Assembly: GCA_948567375.1 (NCBI GenBank)
Contig: OX419758.1
Location: 12,529,001 to 12,593,000 of the forward strand
DNA length: 64,000 nt
Origin: Lunularia cruciata
Lineage: Eukaryota > Streptophyta > Marchantiopsida > Lunulariales > Lunulariaceae
Reading direction: 5' to 3'
A model generated the notes under the pieces. It saw only the letters and a list, made by a program, of their open reading frames with translations, was not told the DNA's origin and ran no database searches. The position numbers and the translations under genes were made by a program. Shown here piece after piece: positions 45,836 to 57,551 of the stretch. Every line of letters begins with the position of its first letter. Position 1 is the stretch's first letter.

Positions 45836-46444
45836 GGATATTTCAATCCAAGAGAATGGATCACCCTTCTTAGAGGAACACAAGCTACTAAGATTGAGTA
45901 ATTTTGAGGAGAAAAAACATAATGCAATTGATAGATTGGAGATGTTTTAGAGAGAGGATAGGATGGAGGTGCCTAGAAGACAATTTCTTATACCTTGCTT
46001 TCTGTTCTTGAATCCATTCCATGTCAAGATTATGTACATCCAATGTGAGCAAGTGAGAGTATATCTTGTTTATCATTCTAGAATAGAGTTCAAAGACATA
46101 GTGTGAATTCACCAAACTTGGTGATTCTACCTGTGGTGATATACAATATAGAGTAGGATTTGGCCATTTACATTTTGTTATGATATAATGAATATGAATA
46201 TACCAAATCCTCTCCCTTTCAACATGTAAGTAGATCTCCATTATGTGGTTAGACCAAAAGTGATGTTTAGGGATTTTGTAGTTCTTAATTTTGGTGAAGA
46301 ATATTATCAACCAATGATAGCCTCTAAGGTCCCAATGGTAGTCCCAATAGTCTGTACTTGCTCCCAACTGATCATATTAACCCTCTATTGAAGTAGGAAG
46401 TAGTAATTGAGTGTTTGTTGTGTATACAAATCATGGAGCTGTAG
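45836..46444 (+). other. Element E leader
   Basis: Between primer site and gag. No plus-strand frame of note. The minus-strand frame 45,888-46,367 has no recognisable domain and is taken as a shadow. Confidence 0.5.
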
Positions 46445-47430
46445 TTGCAAGATATGATCCAAGGAATCCAAGGGATTTTGAATGAGTTTTGGGAGATCAA
46501 GATGACCATGGAGGCATTGCAAAGTCAAGTATGTACCCTCATGAAAGATTATGCAATGCAAGAAAGGAAACCATCCCAAAACCCAATCCCAATGGCCAAA
46601 GTACTTGGAGAGTTGCTCATACCAATGACACCAACCCCAATCAACAATGAAGCCACGTTGTTACTACAAATGAAGACAATGTGAAACATCAAGCTTTGCA
46701 ATGTATAGCATTAATTTGGAGTAGTGGAAAATTGAATTTCAAGAATGACTCACTACTTTTGATTATTCACATCTGAGATCATCAACCATTCTAAATGCAT
46801 ATTTGCATGTGGATACTTGACCAATAAAACCGTCATATGGTCAATGCTTGGGAGTGATCATTGTTGGCAAAAGAAGAGAGATCACTTAGACAGAAATGCA
46901 AGAAAAGTTGCTAAAGAATCCATAGATTTCATGTAGATGCTCCAAACCCAACAATGGAGATTGAAGCAAAAGAATAGCATACAAGAGTACATGGAAGCAT
47001 TTCTCAATCTAGATGTTGCAATAATTGATATGAGTCCAGCAAAAGCTCTTGACAATTTCAAATGGAGGCTAAAGTAGCAAATTCAACAAGAGATAATGGT
47101 ATAAAATCCTTGCATTGTCTTTGAGGCCATTGTGTGTGCTCTTTGAATAGCAAGGGTGTTGGAGGAGGTCAAGGGGTAGTCTTTACTCAACACTATTGGG
47201 TTGAAGCACTGCACTTTGGTGGACTAGTTCATATGGAATTGTGCAACATTTGGTTTAGAGACCAAGGAGCACGATTGGGAGTCCCAAAAGGGGAAAGGGA
47301 TCAAGCGGAACAATGTTGTTACACTTATGGCAGAGTTGGGCACATAGCCATCAATTGTTATGCTCATCTTCTTAGAGGCTCTTGGCCTCCATACATGCAA
47401 CCTTTGAAAAAACATGGAGAGACAAACTGA
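46445..47430 (+). pseudogene. Element E gag relic
   Basis: A helix-rich start (MQDMIQGIQGILNEFWEIKM) is followed by a proline-rich stretch and a much-interrupted capsid region, with FQEWLTTFDY-like and FHxEM-like pieces near 46,740-47,050. A damaged knuckle near 47,315-47,360 reads CCYTYGRVGHIAINCY, where the second cysteine of CX2C has become Tyr. Confidence 0.7.
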
Positions 47431-47985
47431 AGAAGAGGATGTTGAAGTCACATCAAAAACAAATATTACTAGTAAATGTACCTCATTGCCTTATTGGTTC
47501 AATGGAGAAGAGTAAAAGCAAGGGGAAGAAGAAGATGAGTATGCAAAGGTGGAGGAAGATAAGCACACAACTGATTGTTGTAAATAGAGTCCTAGAAGGC
47601 AATCAGGTGAGAATATTGATAGACCCTAGAGCCACAAAGAATTTCTTGTCTTGCCTATGTTGCAATAAGGTTGGGGATGGAAATGGAGAAACATGAGAAC
47701 AATGAAGTAGAGTTACCTAATGGTCAAATAGAGAAGATTGAGTTATTACCAAAAAAGGTAGTACTCTTTGTAAAAGAGGATCAAGAAGCAATTGAGTGGC
47801 TGGTGATATGGTTAGCTCATTATGATGTGATCTTAGGCATGTCATGGATGGAGCACTTCAACCCCACAATTGATTGGAGAAAGAAAGTAGTGAGAACTAG
47901 CCAATGGAACAATTTTTGGGGTAAAAGAAAGATCACAAAGGCAAGAATTGCCTCTTTATGTTATAAGGATAACATTTATTGGTAA
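47431..47985 (+). pseudogene. Element E protease relic
   Basis: RVLEGNQVRILIDPRATKNF near 47,590-47,650 corresponds to the DTGAT active-site region (Asp kept). WLAHYDVILGMSWMEHFNPT at 47,810-47,870 is the conserved end block of gypsy proteases. A frame change lies near 47,675. Confidence 0.85.
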
Positions 47986-48355
47986 GACAGATAGTGTTTC
48001 ATGGGAAGAGAAGAGTAATAAGAGAAGTCTATAATACACAACTCAATGGACAAATTCCTAAGAAATTGAAAAATGTGATAAATGAGTTTCAAGATGTCTT
48101 TCCAAATGATTTACCCTCAAGAGTACTACCAAAAAAGAGAATAGATCATAAAATTGAGATATTTCTTGGGAAGGCACTTCCTTGTAAGGTCCCATATCAA
48201 CTATCACCTCATGAGTTGGAGGAGTGTAAGGCTCAAATTGAGAATATGTTGCAGAAAGAGTTTATCCAACCCAGCATATTGCCATATGGAGCTCTTGTCT
48301 TGTTTGTGAAGAAGAAAGATGAAACAATCCACATGTGCATTGACTATAGGAGATT
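47979..48355 (+). pseudogene. Element E RT, N-terminal half
   Basis: Open frame with FQDVFPNDLPSRVLPKKRID, VPYQLSPHELEECKAQIENM and IHMCIDYRRF, the start of the RT fingers. It is split at the F target AGATT (48,351-48,355). Confidence 0.9.
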
Positions 48356-48766
48356 TGTAAAAGACCAAGACCGAGGAGAAAATTAGGAGAATGGAAGATC
48401 ACATTGAGAAACTTGAGTGTGAGAAACTCCAAATGCCTAGCATGAGCTTTGGCTTTGGTATTTATAGAGAACATACAAGGCTCTTGAGAAGTTTCTCAAA
48501 GCCTCCTTGAGCTACTTTCTTGGAGTGCAAGCCAAGTTAACTGGGAAGTTTCTCAAGAAGTTTCCTTCTAGAAAGCTACCTACTTGGTGTACAAGCTAAG
48601 TTAGTTAGAAGCTTCTAGAAGCTACCAACTTGGAGTGCATGCTAAGCTAGTTAGGAAGCTTCCCAAGAAACTTCCTAGATACATTTAGAATACTCTAGAC
48701 CAATTTTTGCTATTTGCTACTTTGTTAGCCTTGATTAACTTAATTGTTAAACTCCATATTGTTACA
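48356..48766 (-). repeat. Element F 3' LTR
   Basis: 411 bp; on the minus strand TGTAACA to TTTTACA. A perfect HSE-type triple GAAGCTTCTAGAA lies at 48,608-48,620. Confidence 0.92.
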
Positions 48767-48780
48767 TATTCTCCCACCGC

Positions 48781-49055
48781 TGGTTAGTGACGTCCTTGTC
48801 ACCATTGAAGCTTTAAACTCCAAGAGGGTCATTTTTGTATTCTAGAGATGAGAAAGAGGTTCCTAAGTGGCATCATGAAGAGGATACCCTTTCCAAAGGA
48901 CCTTGTACTTTGTGTGTAGTTGACGGCCTAGTTGAATGTGGTCACGCACAATGATACAATCAACCTTGTATTCCTCATGAGCGTTGATAAGGATAGGAGG
49001 AGGAGGAGGAGGTTAGACACAAGAAGAAAAGAAGATAGATTAGGGACAAATTGTT
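48781..49055 (-). pseudogene. Element F integrase tail and chromodomain relic
   Basis: On the minus strand, HEEYKVDCI near 48,970-48,990 and KVLWKGYPLHDAT near 48,865-48,905 form the chromodomain core, as in C. A stop falls where the second cage Trp should be. Confidence 0.75.
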
Positions 49056-50092
49056 TCAACTTGGAAATATGAAAGACAAGGTGGATGTGAATATGACAAG
49101 GCAAGGCAAGTCTATAAGCAACAAGAGAAATGATTTGTATGACATCAAAGGGTTGTATCCAATTAAGAGCAAGTTAACGGAATCGGGTATCAAGTAGGAG
49201 GGGTAGGTTACTAAACAAGAGCGTGACTTTATCACCAACTTGAAAGGTGAGATAACAACAATGGTGGTCTGTATATTGTTTTTAATGATTTTGGGCAACA
49301 AGGAAATGAGATTTGGCTTGTTAGAGGGATTGGGATATGGTGGTCAAGAAGGTTGAAGTATGAAGGACATGAGAAGGAGGAGGAGAAAGAAGGGAATCAA
49401 GAAATAAGTGGATCTTGGCCAAAATTGAGGAAGAAAAGAGAGAATCCGGTGCTTGCATGTTTGGAATTATTGAATGCAAACTTTGCAACTGCAAGACATT
49501 CATCCTCATTGGTATGGTGAACATTTGATGAAGGCATGAAGCATATCCTCCAAGGTGTGATTTTTGTGTTCAGTTTGTCCATCAGTTTGAGGATGATAGG
49601 ACATGGACAAAGTAAGCTTGGTGCCAAGTATCTAGAAGAGTGCTTGCCAAAACTTTCCAATGAACCAAGCATCAACATCAAAGATGAGTACATGTGGCAT
49701 CCTATGATGCTTAAAGACATTGTAGAAGTAGATATGTGCTAATGTTGGAGCATCCATGGTATCAAAGGTTGGTGCCAAATGGATTTGCTTGCTAAGCTTA
49801 TCCATAAACATTATGATTGTCATGTGACCTTACTTTATCTTGGGCAAGGATATGATGAGATCCAAGCTCACGTGTTCCCATTGAGCAGATGGAATGGGAA
49901 GTGGTTGAAGGAGTCCACTTGGTTTCTTTTTGTTGGCCTTGTTGTATTGGCAGCTCTCACACAATTAGACAAACTCTCAAACATCTCGTGTCATGTTGAG
50001 CCACCACCATTTGTGTTGGAGTCTACCCAAGGTCTTGTTCACACCCATGTGATCGACGATTGGTAAGTCATGTGCTTCTTGGAGGCACATAA
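49056..50092 (-). pseudogene. Element F integrase relic
   Basis: Minus-strand frames 49,397-49,720 and 49,632-49,823 carry the core: FMDKLSKQIHLAPTFDTMDA, FKHHRMPHVLIFD and LAVAKFAFNNSKHASTGFS, with the HHCC-finger region near 49,930-50,060 (HMGVNKTLG-like, CESCQYNKA-like). Frames change several times. Confidence 0.8.
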
Positions 50093-50902
50093 GTTAAAGA
50101 TCACCCTTGGTTGGAACACAAATTGGGTTCTCATAGAATAGAATGCCTTCCTTGTAGCAGAACGTGTTGTAATCCTTGTCACATGTTGCAAGATGACCTT
50201 GTACCATCTGAAAGAAAGGATCTTGTTGTAATGTTGTTTTAAACTCAATTTGGACTTTGGAGTCAATTGATATTGTCGTAATTGTTGTTGTGATGAGAAG
50301 AAGAGACTTCAAATCAGGTTGTTGTGATAGGGCATCAATGATGACATGGAACCACCTAGGTTTGTACTTCAATTTTGATGTCAAACAATTGTAGTTGTTC
50401 CTCCCATCAATGATGTCGACTCTTCATGTGTTCCAAGTGTAATGTTTGAAACAATAGTTTGTGATTAGTTTGCATGATCACTTGTTTCCCTAAGAGAAAA
50501 TGCCTCCATACCTTGGTGGTATATACCATTGCTAGTTGTTCTTGATCTTGAGTAGAGTAATTCATTTTATTTTTATTTACAAAGCAAGATACAAAGGCAA
50601 TGGGATGTAATCCATTTGGGAATTCTTGTTGCAACACGACTCCAATTGCAAAGTTAGAAGCATCAAAATCAACCACAAAAGGTAGTTGAGGATCATATGG
50701 TTGAAGAATGGGTCTTGAAGACACCATATGTTCTAGCTTCTAGAATGCTTCTTTGTGCTTGGTGGTCCACTAAAAGCTTGAGTTCTTCCCCAAGAGAGCA
50801 GTCAATAGTGCAGCTACATTGGTATAATAATGGATGAACTATTGGTAAAAATAGGTCAATCCATTAGATGCTTGTACTTCTATAGCATCTTTTGGGTAGA
50901 CC
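50093..50902 (-). pseudogene. Element F RNase H relic
   Basis: Frame 50,407-50,727 contains PFVVDFDASNFAIGVVLQQE, EQLAMVYTTKVWRHFLLGKQ and MQTNHKLLFQTLH. In the usual TDHKPL box Asp reads Asn. The connection domain continues to the solo-LTR insertion point at 50,902. Confidence 0.83.
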
Positions 50903-51315
50903 TATAATAATATGGAGTTTAGCAACGTAGTTAGTAAGGCTAATGAAGTAGAGAATAAGCCAAATTAGCTTAGAATATTCCAAAAGCATCTAGGAAGCTT
51001 CCCAACTAGTTAACTTGCACCCCAAACAGATAGCTTCTAGAAGGAAGCTTCTATAAACTTCTAACTAGTTTAGCTTGCACGCCAAGTAGGCGGTTTCTAG
51101 AAGGAAACTTCTTGAGAAGCTTTATGGTTAACTTGGCTTGCACTCTAAGAAAGTGGTTCAAGGAAGCTTCTTGAGAAGCTTCTAAAGGGCCTTGTATGCT
51201 ACTTATAAATACCAAAGCCAAAGCTCATGCTAGGCATTTGGAGTTTTCCCACATTCAAGTGTCCTAATGTGAACTTCCATTCTCTTATTTCTCTCCTCAA
51301 TTTTGGTCTTTTACA
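50903..51315 (+). repeat. Solo LTR of the C family inside F
   Basis: Starts TATAATAATATGGAG (decayed TGTAACAATATGGAG) and ends TTTTACA. Flanks AGACC / AGGCC are a 5-bp target duplication with one change. No internal element sequence is present, so unequal recombination between two LTRs removed it. It has plus orientation, opposite to its host F. Confidence 0.9.
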
Positions 51316-52130
51316 AGGCCAATCAATAATGGCCTTGATTTTCTCCTCTTCTATCTTGATCCGCTCCAATGAGATCTTGTGACCCAAGAAGATAACTCCT
51401 TTTTGCAAAAAGGTACACTTTGACTTCTTGCAGTAAAATTTCCATTTTCGTAGTTGTATTAGGACTTCTCGCACATGATGCATGTGTTCTACCTTTGCCT
51501 TGCTATAGATCAAGATATCATCCAAGAACACCATCAAGTATCAATCCAACAGCCCATCCAACACCCGATGATCTGATCCATGACTGCTAGAGCATTAGTG
51601 AACCCAAAAAGTAGAACTCTCCACTCAAAATGCCCATACCTTGTGCAAAAGGTAATCTTTTGCACGTCCTCCCTACCACTGGGGATTTGCTAATAGCCAT
51701 TGTGAAGATCCAACTTGGAGAAGTATCGTGCTCCACTCAATTGATCAAACAAATCATCAATTTGAGGCAAGGGATATACATTTTTCATTATTTTTTATTG
51801 AGCCCATGATAATTAATACAGAAACAAAGTCCTCCATCCTTCTTTGTAACGAATAGCACTAGTGCTCCCCAAGGAAATGTACAATGTTGTATGAAATCCT
51901 CTTCCAACAACTCTATAAGTGTTATTTGCAACTCCTCCAACTCTTTTGGTGAGAGCCAATAGATTCATCTACTCATTGGAGTACTCCTTAGCAATAACTC
52001 AATCTTGAAGGGCATATCATAATCAAAGGGTAATTCCTTTGGTAGATCATCTAAAAACATGTCTGCAAACTCTTAAACTATTTGATCAACCATTGCTTGA
52101 TGAGGTTCCTTATTGTCCTTAGATTCTCCT
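51316..52130 (-). pseudogene. Element F RT relic
   Basis: Minus-strand MMVFLDDILIYSKAKVEHMH (active-site FLDD near 51,510-51,530), then CTFLQKGVIFLGHKISLERI. Upstream, GHFEWRVLLFGFTNALAVM-like near 51,560-51,640 and a [14 protein letters not shown]-like string near 51,710-51,750. Lead-in and LPKELPF-like sequence reach about 52,040. Several stops. Confidence 0.83.
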
Positions 52131-52405
52131 TGTGCAATTGGCTTGATATACATCATAAAAATAGACTTGTCTTCCTCCAAAGCTTGCTCTATGGCTACTT
52201 CATTGATAAACTTCCCATCTAGGGACTCATATCTATTCAAGGCTTGCTCCATATTGCTTTCTTATAAAACTTCCCATCTTGGGACTCATCTCCCTTCAAA
52301 GCTTGCTCTATGGTTACCTTCCAACAAACTTTCCATCCTAGGATTGACTATTCTTAGGTGTCTTATTCAAAGATGTCAGACAACCTAATCAAATATTCCT
52401 ACCTT
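52131..52405 (-). repeat. Element F linker repeats
   Basis: Reversed copies of the roughly 60-bp SQDGKF-type repeat of C and H, three or four units with small indels. Confidence 0.7.
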
Positions 52406-52800
52406 GGTGTTGAACTTGAATTTGTCTTTGCTTCCAATCAAATTAAACCTTATGACATTCAAGCCATGGTAGACCTAGAGTGACATCATAGTGTAGAGGT
52501 GTCACTACAAACCTCATACACTCTAAATACTCTTTCCTAATCTTGAAGGTAATAAGATGCAAGGTACAGAATGTAGAACCCTTTCTAACGTCCGCCATCA
52601 TCAATCTACTTCCAATTATTGGCTTGATAGTAATACACAATTCCTTTGTTAATTGCATGCACAAGTGATTTTTTTAACTTCTCAAATCAACCAAAATCAT
52701 ACAACCACAATCAAATATCATACCTTGCAAGTGAAGCAAACTTGCATAGGTTGAGCCCTTGATCCCATTAGGACTAATCAAGTTCCTAGTAGGCGGGTCA
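52406..52800 (-). pseudogene. Element F protease relic
   Basis: Frame 52,443-52,664 has FVVTPLHYDVTLGLPWLECH and GSRLMMADVRKGSTFCTLHL, as in C and H. The active-site region near 52,690-52,710 is damaged (DCGCMILVDLRS-like). Confidence 0.8.
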
Positions 52801-53770
52801 AGAATCTCCTATTGGGATTCCTTGTTTCCATGATCATTTTGCTCCACAAACTCTATCTAGGTAACTTGTTGAGGTCGTCCATTCTTGAGTGGACATTCAA
52901 TAATGCAATGTCAATTTTTCAACAATAAGAACAACCACCATTCGGTCATTGTTTTTTCTCTATCTATAGTGCCAAGTGGTCTCTATTGAATGGCATCAAT
53001 CTCCATTGGTGCCGGCTCTTTCACTTGTGTGTAGTGTATTGGTAGGTTTTGTGGAGGTCAAGGTCAAGACCAAGTTGTTGCAACCAAGGAATCAAAGCAT
53101 TTGGCCAACCACATGGCTTCCTCCAAGTTTTGTAGCTCTTGCATAGTTACCTTTAATTTAGTACGTGACTTCAAGCCTCTCACAAATTGATCCAGAGCTT
53201 CACCTTCCAATATATTTGGAATTTGCATGATGGTGTTATGGAATTGCATGATGTAACTTCTTACAGAGCCAATTTGCTTCAACTCTGCCAACCTATCTTG
53301 TGCAGCTCATGTGACATTTATAGCTTGGAATTGACCAATTATTGCTCTCTTGAATTTTTTCCAATTTGCTATTCAGCTTGCTCCACTTGGAATCACTACC
53401 ATAGCTTTGCTACTCCATCCAATTGGTTGGAAGCCAAGAGAATCTTTTTCCATTCATCTTAAAGACTGGTAGCCCCAAAATAACATTTTCAGTCAAACAC
53501 AAAATTCTCCATTGCACTTGAAAGATTCCTGCCTTTGAAAACCTTGGGTTTTAGAAACTGGATTTGGTCTTCTCCTTCTCAATTTGGTACTCTCTAAACA
53601 TGTTCTTGTCATTGATGATCTTGTTTATCAACAATTGAATAAAGTGCTCAATTTGTTGTTGCATAGCGATGATAATCGTGAACATTGCCACCATGGTTAC
53701 TACTCTATCACACCACCCCCAATCTATGTAATTTATTAACACATAGATGTCCATCATTCTCTATAAGTTA
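52801..53770 (-). pseudogene. Element F gag relic
   Basis: Frame 53,064-53,291 (MAELKQIGSVRSYIMQFHNT, ALDQFVRGLKSRTKLKVTMQ) is the best-kept gag stretch of the C family in this window. The knuckle near 52,900-52,935 retains a CYCxKxxH-like core. The N-terminal part near 53,400-53,540 is frameshifted. Confidence 0.8.
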
Positions 53771-53945
53771 CAATCAGAAGTACCAAGAGTTCTTCAAACA
53801 AGGTGATTGTATTCAAAAAATCTTGCCCAAAGCATGAGGTGATGAATTGTGGGAAACAAATTTTGGGTACTACTTAAACACAAAAATCCCAATGGTTTGG
53901 TAGAAATGGATTTAGTGGTCAATAAATTCCATCCATCTCATTCTT

Positions 53946-53957
53946 GCTCTAATACCA
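53946..53957 (-). other. Element F primer-binding site
   Basis: Minus strand TGGTATTAGAGC, one T inside the 5' LTR; identical to the site in C, including the C-to-T change. Confidence 0.9.
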
Positions 53958-53958
53958 A

Positions 53959-54370
53959 TGTAAAAGACCAAGATTGAAGAGAGAATTAGGAGAATAGAAG
54001 ATCACATTGGGACACTTGAGTGTGGGAAATTCCAAATTCCTAGCATGAGCTTCAGCTTTGGTATTTATAGAGATCATACAATGCTCTTGAGAAACTTCTC
54101 AATAAGCTTCCTTGAATTGCTTTCTTGGAGTGCAAGCCAAGTTAATCGAGAAGCTTCTCAAGAAGCTTCCTTTTATAAATTGTATATTTGCCATACAAGC
54201 TAAGCTAATTGGAAGCTTCTAGAAGCTACCTACTTGGGGTACAAGCTAAGCTAGTCAGTAATCTTACCAAGAAGCTTCATAGATACTTCTAGAATATTCT
54301 AGACTAATTTGGGCTATTTGCTACTTTATTAGTTTTAACTAACTTCATTGCTAAACTCCATATTATTACA
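53959..54370 (-). repeat. Element F 5' LTR
   Basis: 412 bp partner of 48,356-48,766. It has perfect HSE-type triples at 54,212-54,224 (GAAGCTTCTAGAA) and 54,287-54,299 (TTCTAGAATATTC), and a minus-strand TATAAATA at about 54,061-54,068. Confidence 0.92.
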
Positions 54371-54985
54371 AGACTAAATCAAAAAATGGTGAAGAAAAAA
54401 TAACCATTACCTCACATGGATGGCATGTTTGATCTTACTCAATGGAGCAAAGCACTTCACCAAACTTAATCTATGGAGCGGTTACAACTAAATCAAGATC
54501 GGGGAGAAAGATGTACATTAACTACCTTTCAAACAAGGTATGGTCACTTTGAGTACATGGTGATGTTTTTTGGTCTCACCAATGCATCAACCACTTTCAT
54601 GAGTTTGATGAATGATATATTTTTTCCATACTTGGATAAATCTATTATCATTTTCCTAGATGATATCTTAGTTTACAATCAGATGATGATAGAGCACAAG
54701 TAATATCTACAAGAAGTCCTCCAAATTCTATGACAAAATTAATTATATGCAAAAATCTCAAAGTGCAAGTTTGGAAAGTCTAAAGTAGACTACTTAGAGC
54801 ATAGAATAAGCATAGAAGGTATCTAAGTATTAATAGATAAAATAGAAGTCATCCAAAAATGAAGTGCTCCAAAAGATCAGACTCAACTCAAGAGTTTCTT
54901 GGGATGGATGAGGTTCTATCATCAATTTGGCAAGGACTTCTCCAAGGTCGCACAACCTCTAACACAACCTCTAACAACATTACTT
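54371..54985 (+). pseudogene. Element E RT, C-terminal half
   Basis: Resumes after [21 protein letters not shown], then [13 protein letters not shown] (FLDD at about 54,650-54,665), ISKCKFGKSKVDYLEH and FLGWMRFYHQF mark the RT palm, thumb and connection. Stops separate the pieces. Confidence 0.88.
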
Positions 54986-55480
54986 AGCAAGGGAGAAGAA
55001 GTGGATGTGGGGAATTGCACAAGAATTGGCCTTTCAAGAATTGAAAGACCCATTACTATATGCACCAATCTTGAAATAGTATAACCCAAAATATTCAATC
55101 AAGTTGACAATAAATGCATCAAGCATTATTATAGGAGCAGTCCTACAACAAGAATGGAATGAATGATTGTACCCAATTGCATATTTTTCTTGAAATTTGT
55201 TACTAGAAAAATGCAACTATCACACCATTGAACAAGAAGAGTTGGCCATTGTCCTTGCAACCAAGCATTGGAAGCACTATCTTGGCGAGAAGGCATTTGT
55301 AGTGGAGATAGAACATAAACCTCTAGTCTACCTTGAGACACAAAAATATCTATCTCATTGATAGATTTGGTATGCAGAGTGGAGATAATGGTTCAACATG
55401 ACAATCACATATGTAGAAGGCAAGAAGAAACTTGCAAATGTATTCACTTGAATGCTTATGGCAAAAAATTTGGTCAAGAT
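54986..55480 (+). pseudogene. Element E RNase H relic
   Basis: TINASSIIIGAVLQQEW-like near 55,110-55,160, EQEELAIVLATKHWKHYLGE-like near 55,230-55,290 and an IEHKPLVYLE-like string near 55,310-55,335 identify the domain. It is split over frames and the usual first Asp appears changed (TINAS). Confidence 0.72.
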
Positions 55481-56512
55481 GAACCTACAATTCTGACCAA
55501 GCATTGTTATTGCTACAAAAATTGACCCATAAATTGTAAGAGCTCAATCATCCAAAGGCATAACCAATACCCAAGGACTCACCTTTCATGATGGCAATTA
55601 TAGATTTTGATGCCACAAAACATAGGAACCATCATCCTAGCAAAATGTCATGATTCCACTATTGTAGGTCATATTTGAGTGGACAAGACCTTAAATACAA
55701 TCAAACAACATTACTAGTAGCACAAGATGAGCAACTATGTGAAGGAGTATGTTTGAAGTTGCCTACTTTAACAACAAAATAAAACTTCTAATCAAGCTTT
55801 CACATGACTTCTTCAAACTCTCCCTACTCCTATATAATATTAGGAACAAGTAAACATGGATCTAGTTTTTGAATTGCCCAAGACCACCTTAGGGTTTGAC
55901 TCCATTGTAGTCTTTTTGATCAACTCAGCAAAATGATTCATGTGTGCCCTACTACCAAGGAAATGAATGCTCCACAATTAGCTCAATTGTACTTAGTTGT
56001 AGTCTTTTCTCACCATGGTCTATCTTGAGTGCTTGTCATTGATAAAAATAAATAAAAACTCAATTCACTAGTTTGTTTTGGAGAACATTCTTTGGTGTCT
56101 TCAAAAACAAAGTTGCCATGTCCATGGCTTATCATCCACAAACCAATGGAAAAAAAGAGTGGGCTAATGGCACTATTGAAGAAATGCTCTATGCTCTAAG
56201 GCTTCACTTTAGATGAACAAGAGAGGTGGGATACTGTACTTCCATTGGTAGAATTTGCCTACAACAATTCAATAAATGCATCCACATAGGTCATACCGTT
56301 CTTCCTCATGTATGGATAACATCCTTTCATACCTTTTAGCTTGATGAAGATCCAATTGATGGCTACCAAGGTTGACATTGTCAACACTTTTGTTTCTAGA
56401 GTCCAACAAGGTGTGGAGAATACCAAGAACAGGTTTTAGATCATCCAAAATTGACAAAAAGTAGTATGCAGATGCACATTGCTAGCACATAGAGTTCAAT
56501 GGTGGGGATCAA
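55481..56512 (+). pseudogene. Element E integrase relic
   Basis: HDSTIVGHI near 55,650-55,680 (finger), MDLVFELPKTTLGFDSIVVF at 55,857-55,915 (first Asp), AYHPQTNGKKE-like near 56,128-56,160 and VEFAYNNSINAST-like near 56,250-56,285. Heavily mutated. Confidence 0.78.
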
Positions 56513-56947
56513 GTGTGGTTTTCCATAACCAACCTCACATTAAGTGGCCTTTGTAAGCTTAGACCTCATTTTATTGGACCATTTCCTATCCTTTGGCAAA
56601 TTGACATAGTGACCTATCACCTCGAGCTACCGCCACACATGAAGATCCACCCAATATTCCATGTTTCCTTACTACATAGATATGCACTCCAAGTACCTCA
56701 CTTCCTTCTATACAAGAAGTTAGACCTTGTCCAATACTCATTGATGGCACAAAAGAATATGAAGTCAAACGTATTCTCCAAAAACATATTTGTGGTACCT
56801 ACTCATCCATGTGTGGAATATCTAGTACATTGGAAAGAGTACCTATTGTATGAGGAAACATGGGAGCTAGCAACGAACTTTATGCATGCACCGGTGTTAG
56901 TGCAATCTTTTGAGCAACAACTTCACAACAAGGACGTTGTGTCTTAA
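56513..56947 (+). pseudogene. Element E integrase C-terminus with chromodomain
   Basis: An open frame of 144 codons. LRPHFIGPFPILWQIDIVTY is the GPY/F region, KIHPIFHVSLLHRY the usual hinge, and CVEYLVHWKEYLLYEETWEL the chromodomain core. This frame is still intact to its stop at 56,947, although the rest of the element is dead. Confidence 0.85.
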
Positions 56948-56959
56948 AAGGGAGAGGTT
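56947..56959 (+). other. Element E polypurine tract
   Basis: AAAGGGAGAGGTT directly before the 3' LTR. Confidence 0.75.
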
Positions 56960-57551
56960 TGCAATACCAATAGCTAGGCATATTATTTAGAGGTGAAAAT
57001 TAGCTTGGTTACATTTGGAAAGATTTTATATATGATGGACTAAGTAGATTAGATAGAGATGTCACCAAAAGATTACTTCCACTAATAGGGTAAGTGTAGA
57101 AAACACCCTAAAAACTTTAGAGCCAATTTTAGAGGCATAAATTGATGAATTAGACCTTAAAAATGAGAAATTTATCCTCCACACCAAGGCAAAAGGCTTG
57201 CCTCTCCCTCTCCTCTTCTCCCCAACTATTTGTCTCACCAAGAGCTTTCCAACAGTACCTCACCCATGCAATTTTGAGCTTTGTACAAGAAGATTCCCTA
57301 AATATTCCCTCTAGTCAAACTTGTTTGACCAACCAGATAGAACAAGGACCTACATGCAATTAATCTAAGGGTGGAGCTCATTGACATGTTACCAATCCAT
57401 GTATCTGATCCAAGAGTAGAGCTTCCTTTGAGGGATACTCTTTGCTATATATATAAAGAGAAGGTACTCCATTTCTTTGGAGCATCTTAGTATTGAGTGT
57501 TGAAGCTTTGTGTTTTCTATCTTGTGTTTCTCTTGTCCTCCAAATATTACA
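56960..57551 (+). repeat. Element E 3' LTR
   Basis: 592 bp, TGCAATACC to AATATTACA, with a TATATATATAAAG box near 57,446-57,458. It is well diverged from the 5' copy, including indels. Confidence 0.88.

Larger units (their letters stand above)
48356..54370 (-). mobile_element. Element F: C-family chromovirus inside E
   Basis: Minus-strand element with LTRs at 48,356-48,766 and 53,959-54,370 (over 10% diverged) and target duplication AGATT / AGACT. Primer site TGGTATTAGAGC (minus, 53,946-53,957) and polypurine tract (48,767-48,780) equal those of C. Domains on the minus strand run gag, protease, repeat linker, RT, RNase H, integrase, chromodomain from right to left. A solo LTR of its own family lies at 50,903-51,315. 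Confidence 0.93.
45247..57551 (+). mobile_element. Element E: chromovirus interrupted by F
   Basis: LTRs at about 45,247-45,822 and 56,960-57,551 start (where intact) TGCAATACCAATAGC and end AATATTACA. Domain order is gag, protease, RT, RNase H, integrase, chromodomain. F splits the RT at 48,355/54,371. Without F the element is about 6.3 kb. The first bases of the 5' LTR are missing or altered, and no clean target duplication is seen. It is heavily decayed. It differs in sequence from the C family, so it is a second chromovirus family. Confidence 0.9.

Noticed and set aside
45888-46367. Minus-strand ORF of 159 codons in the leader of E
   Set aside because: No known domain; it sits in decayed element sequence with an AT-rich composition that gives chance frames.
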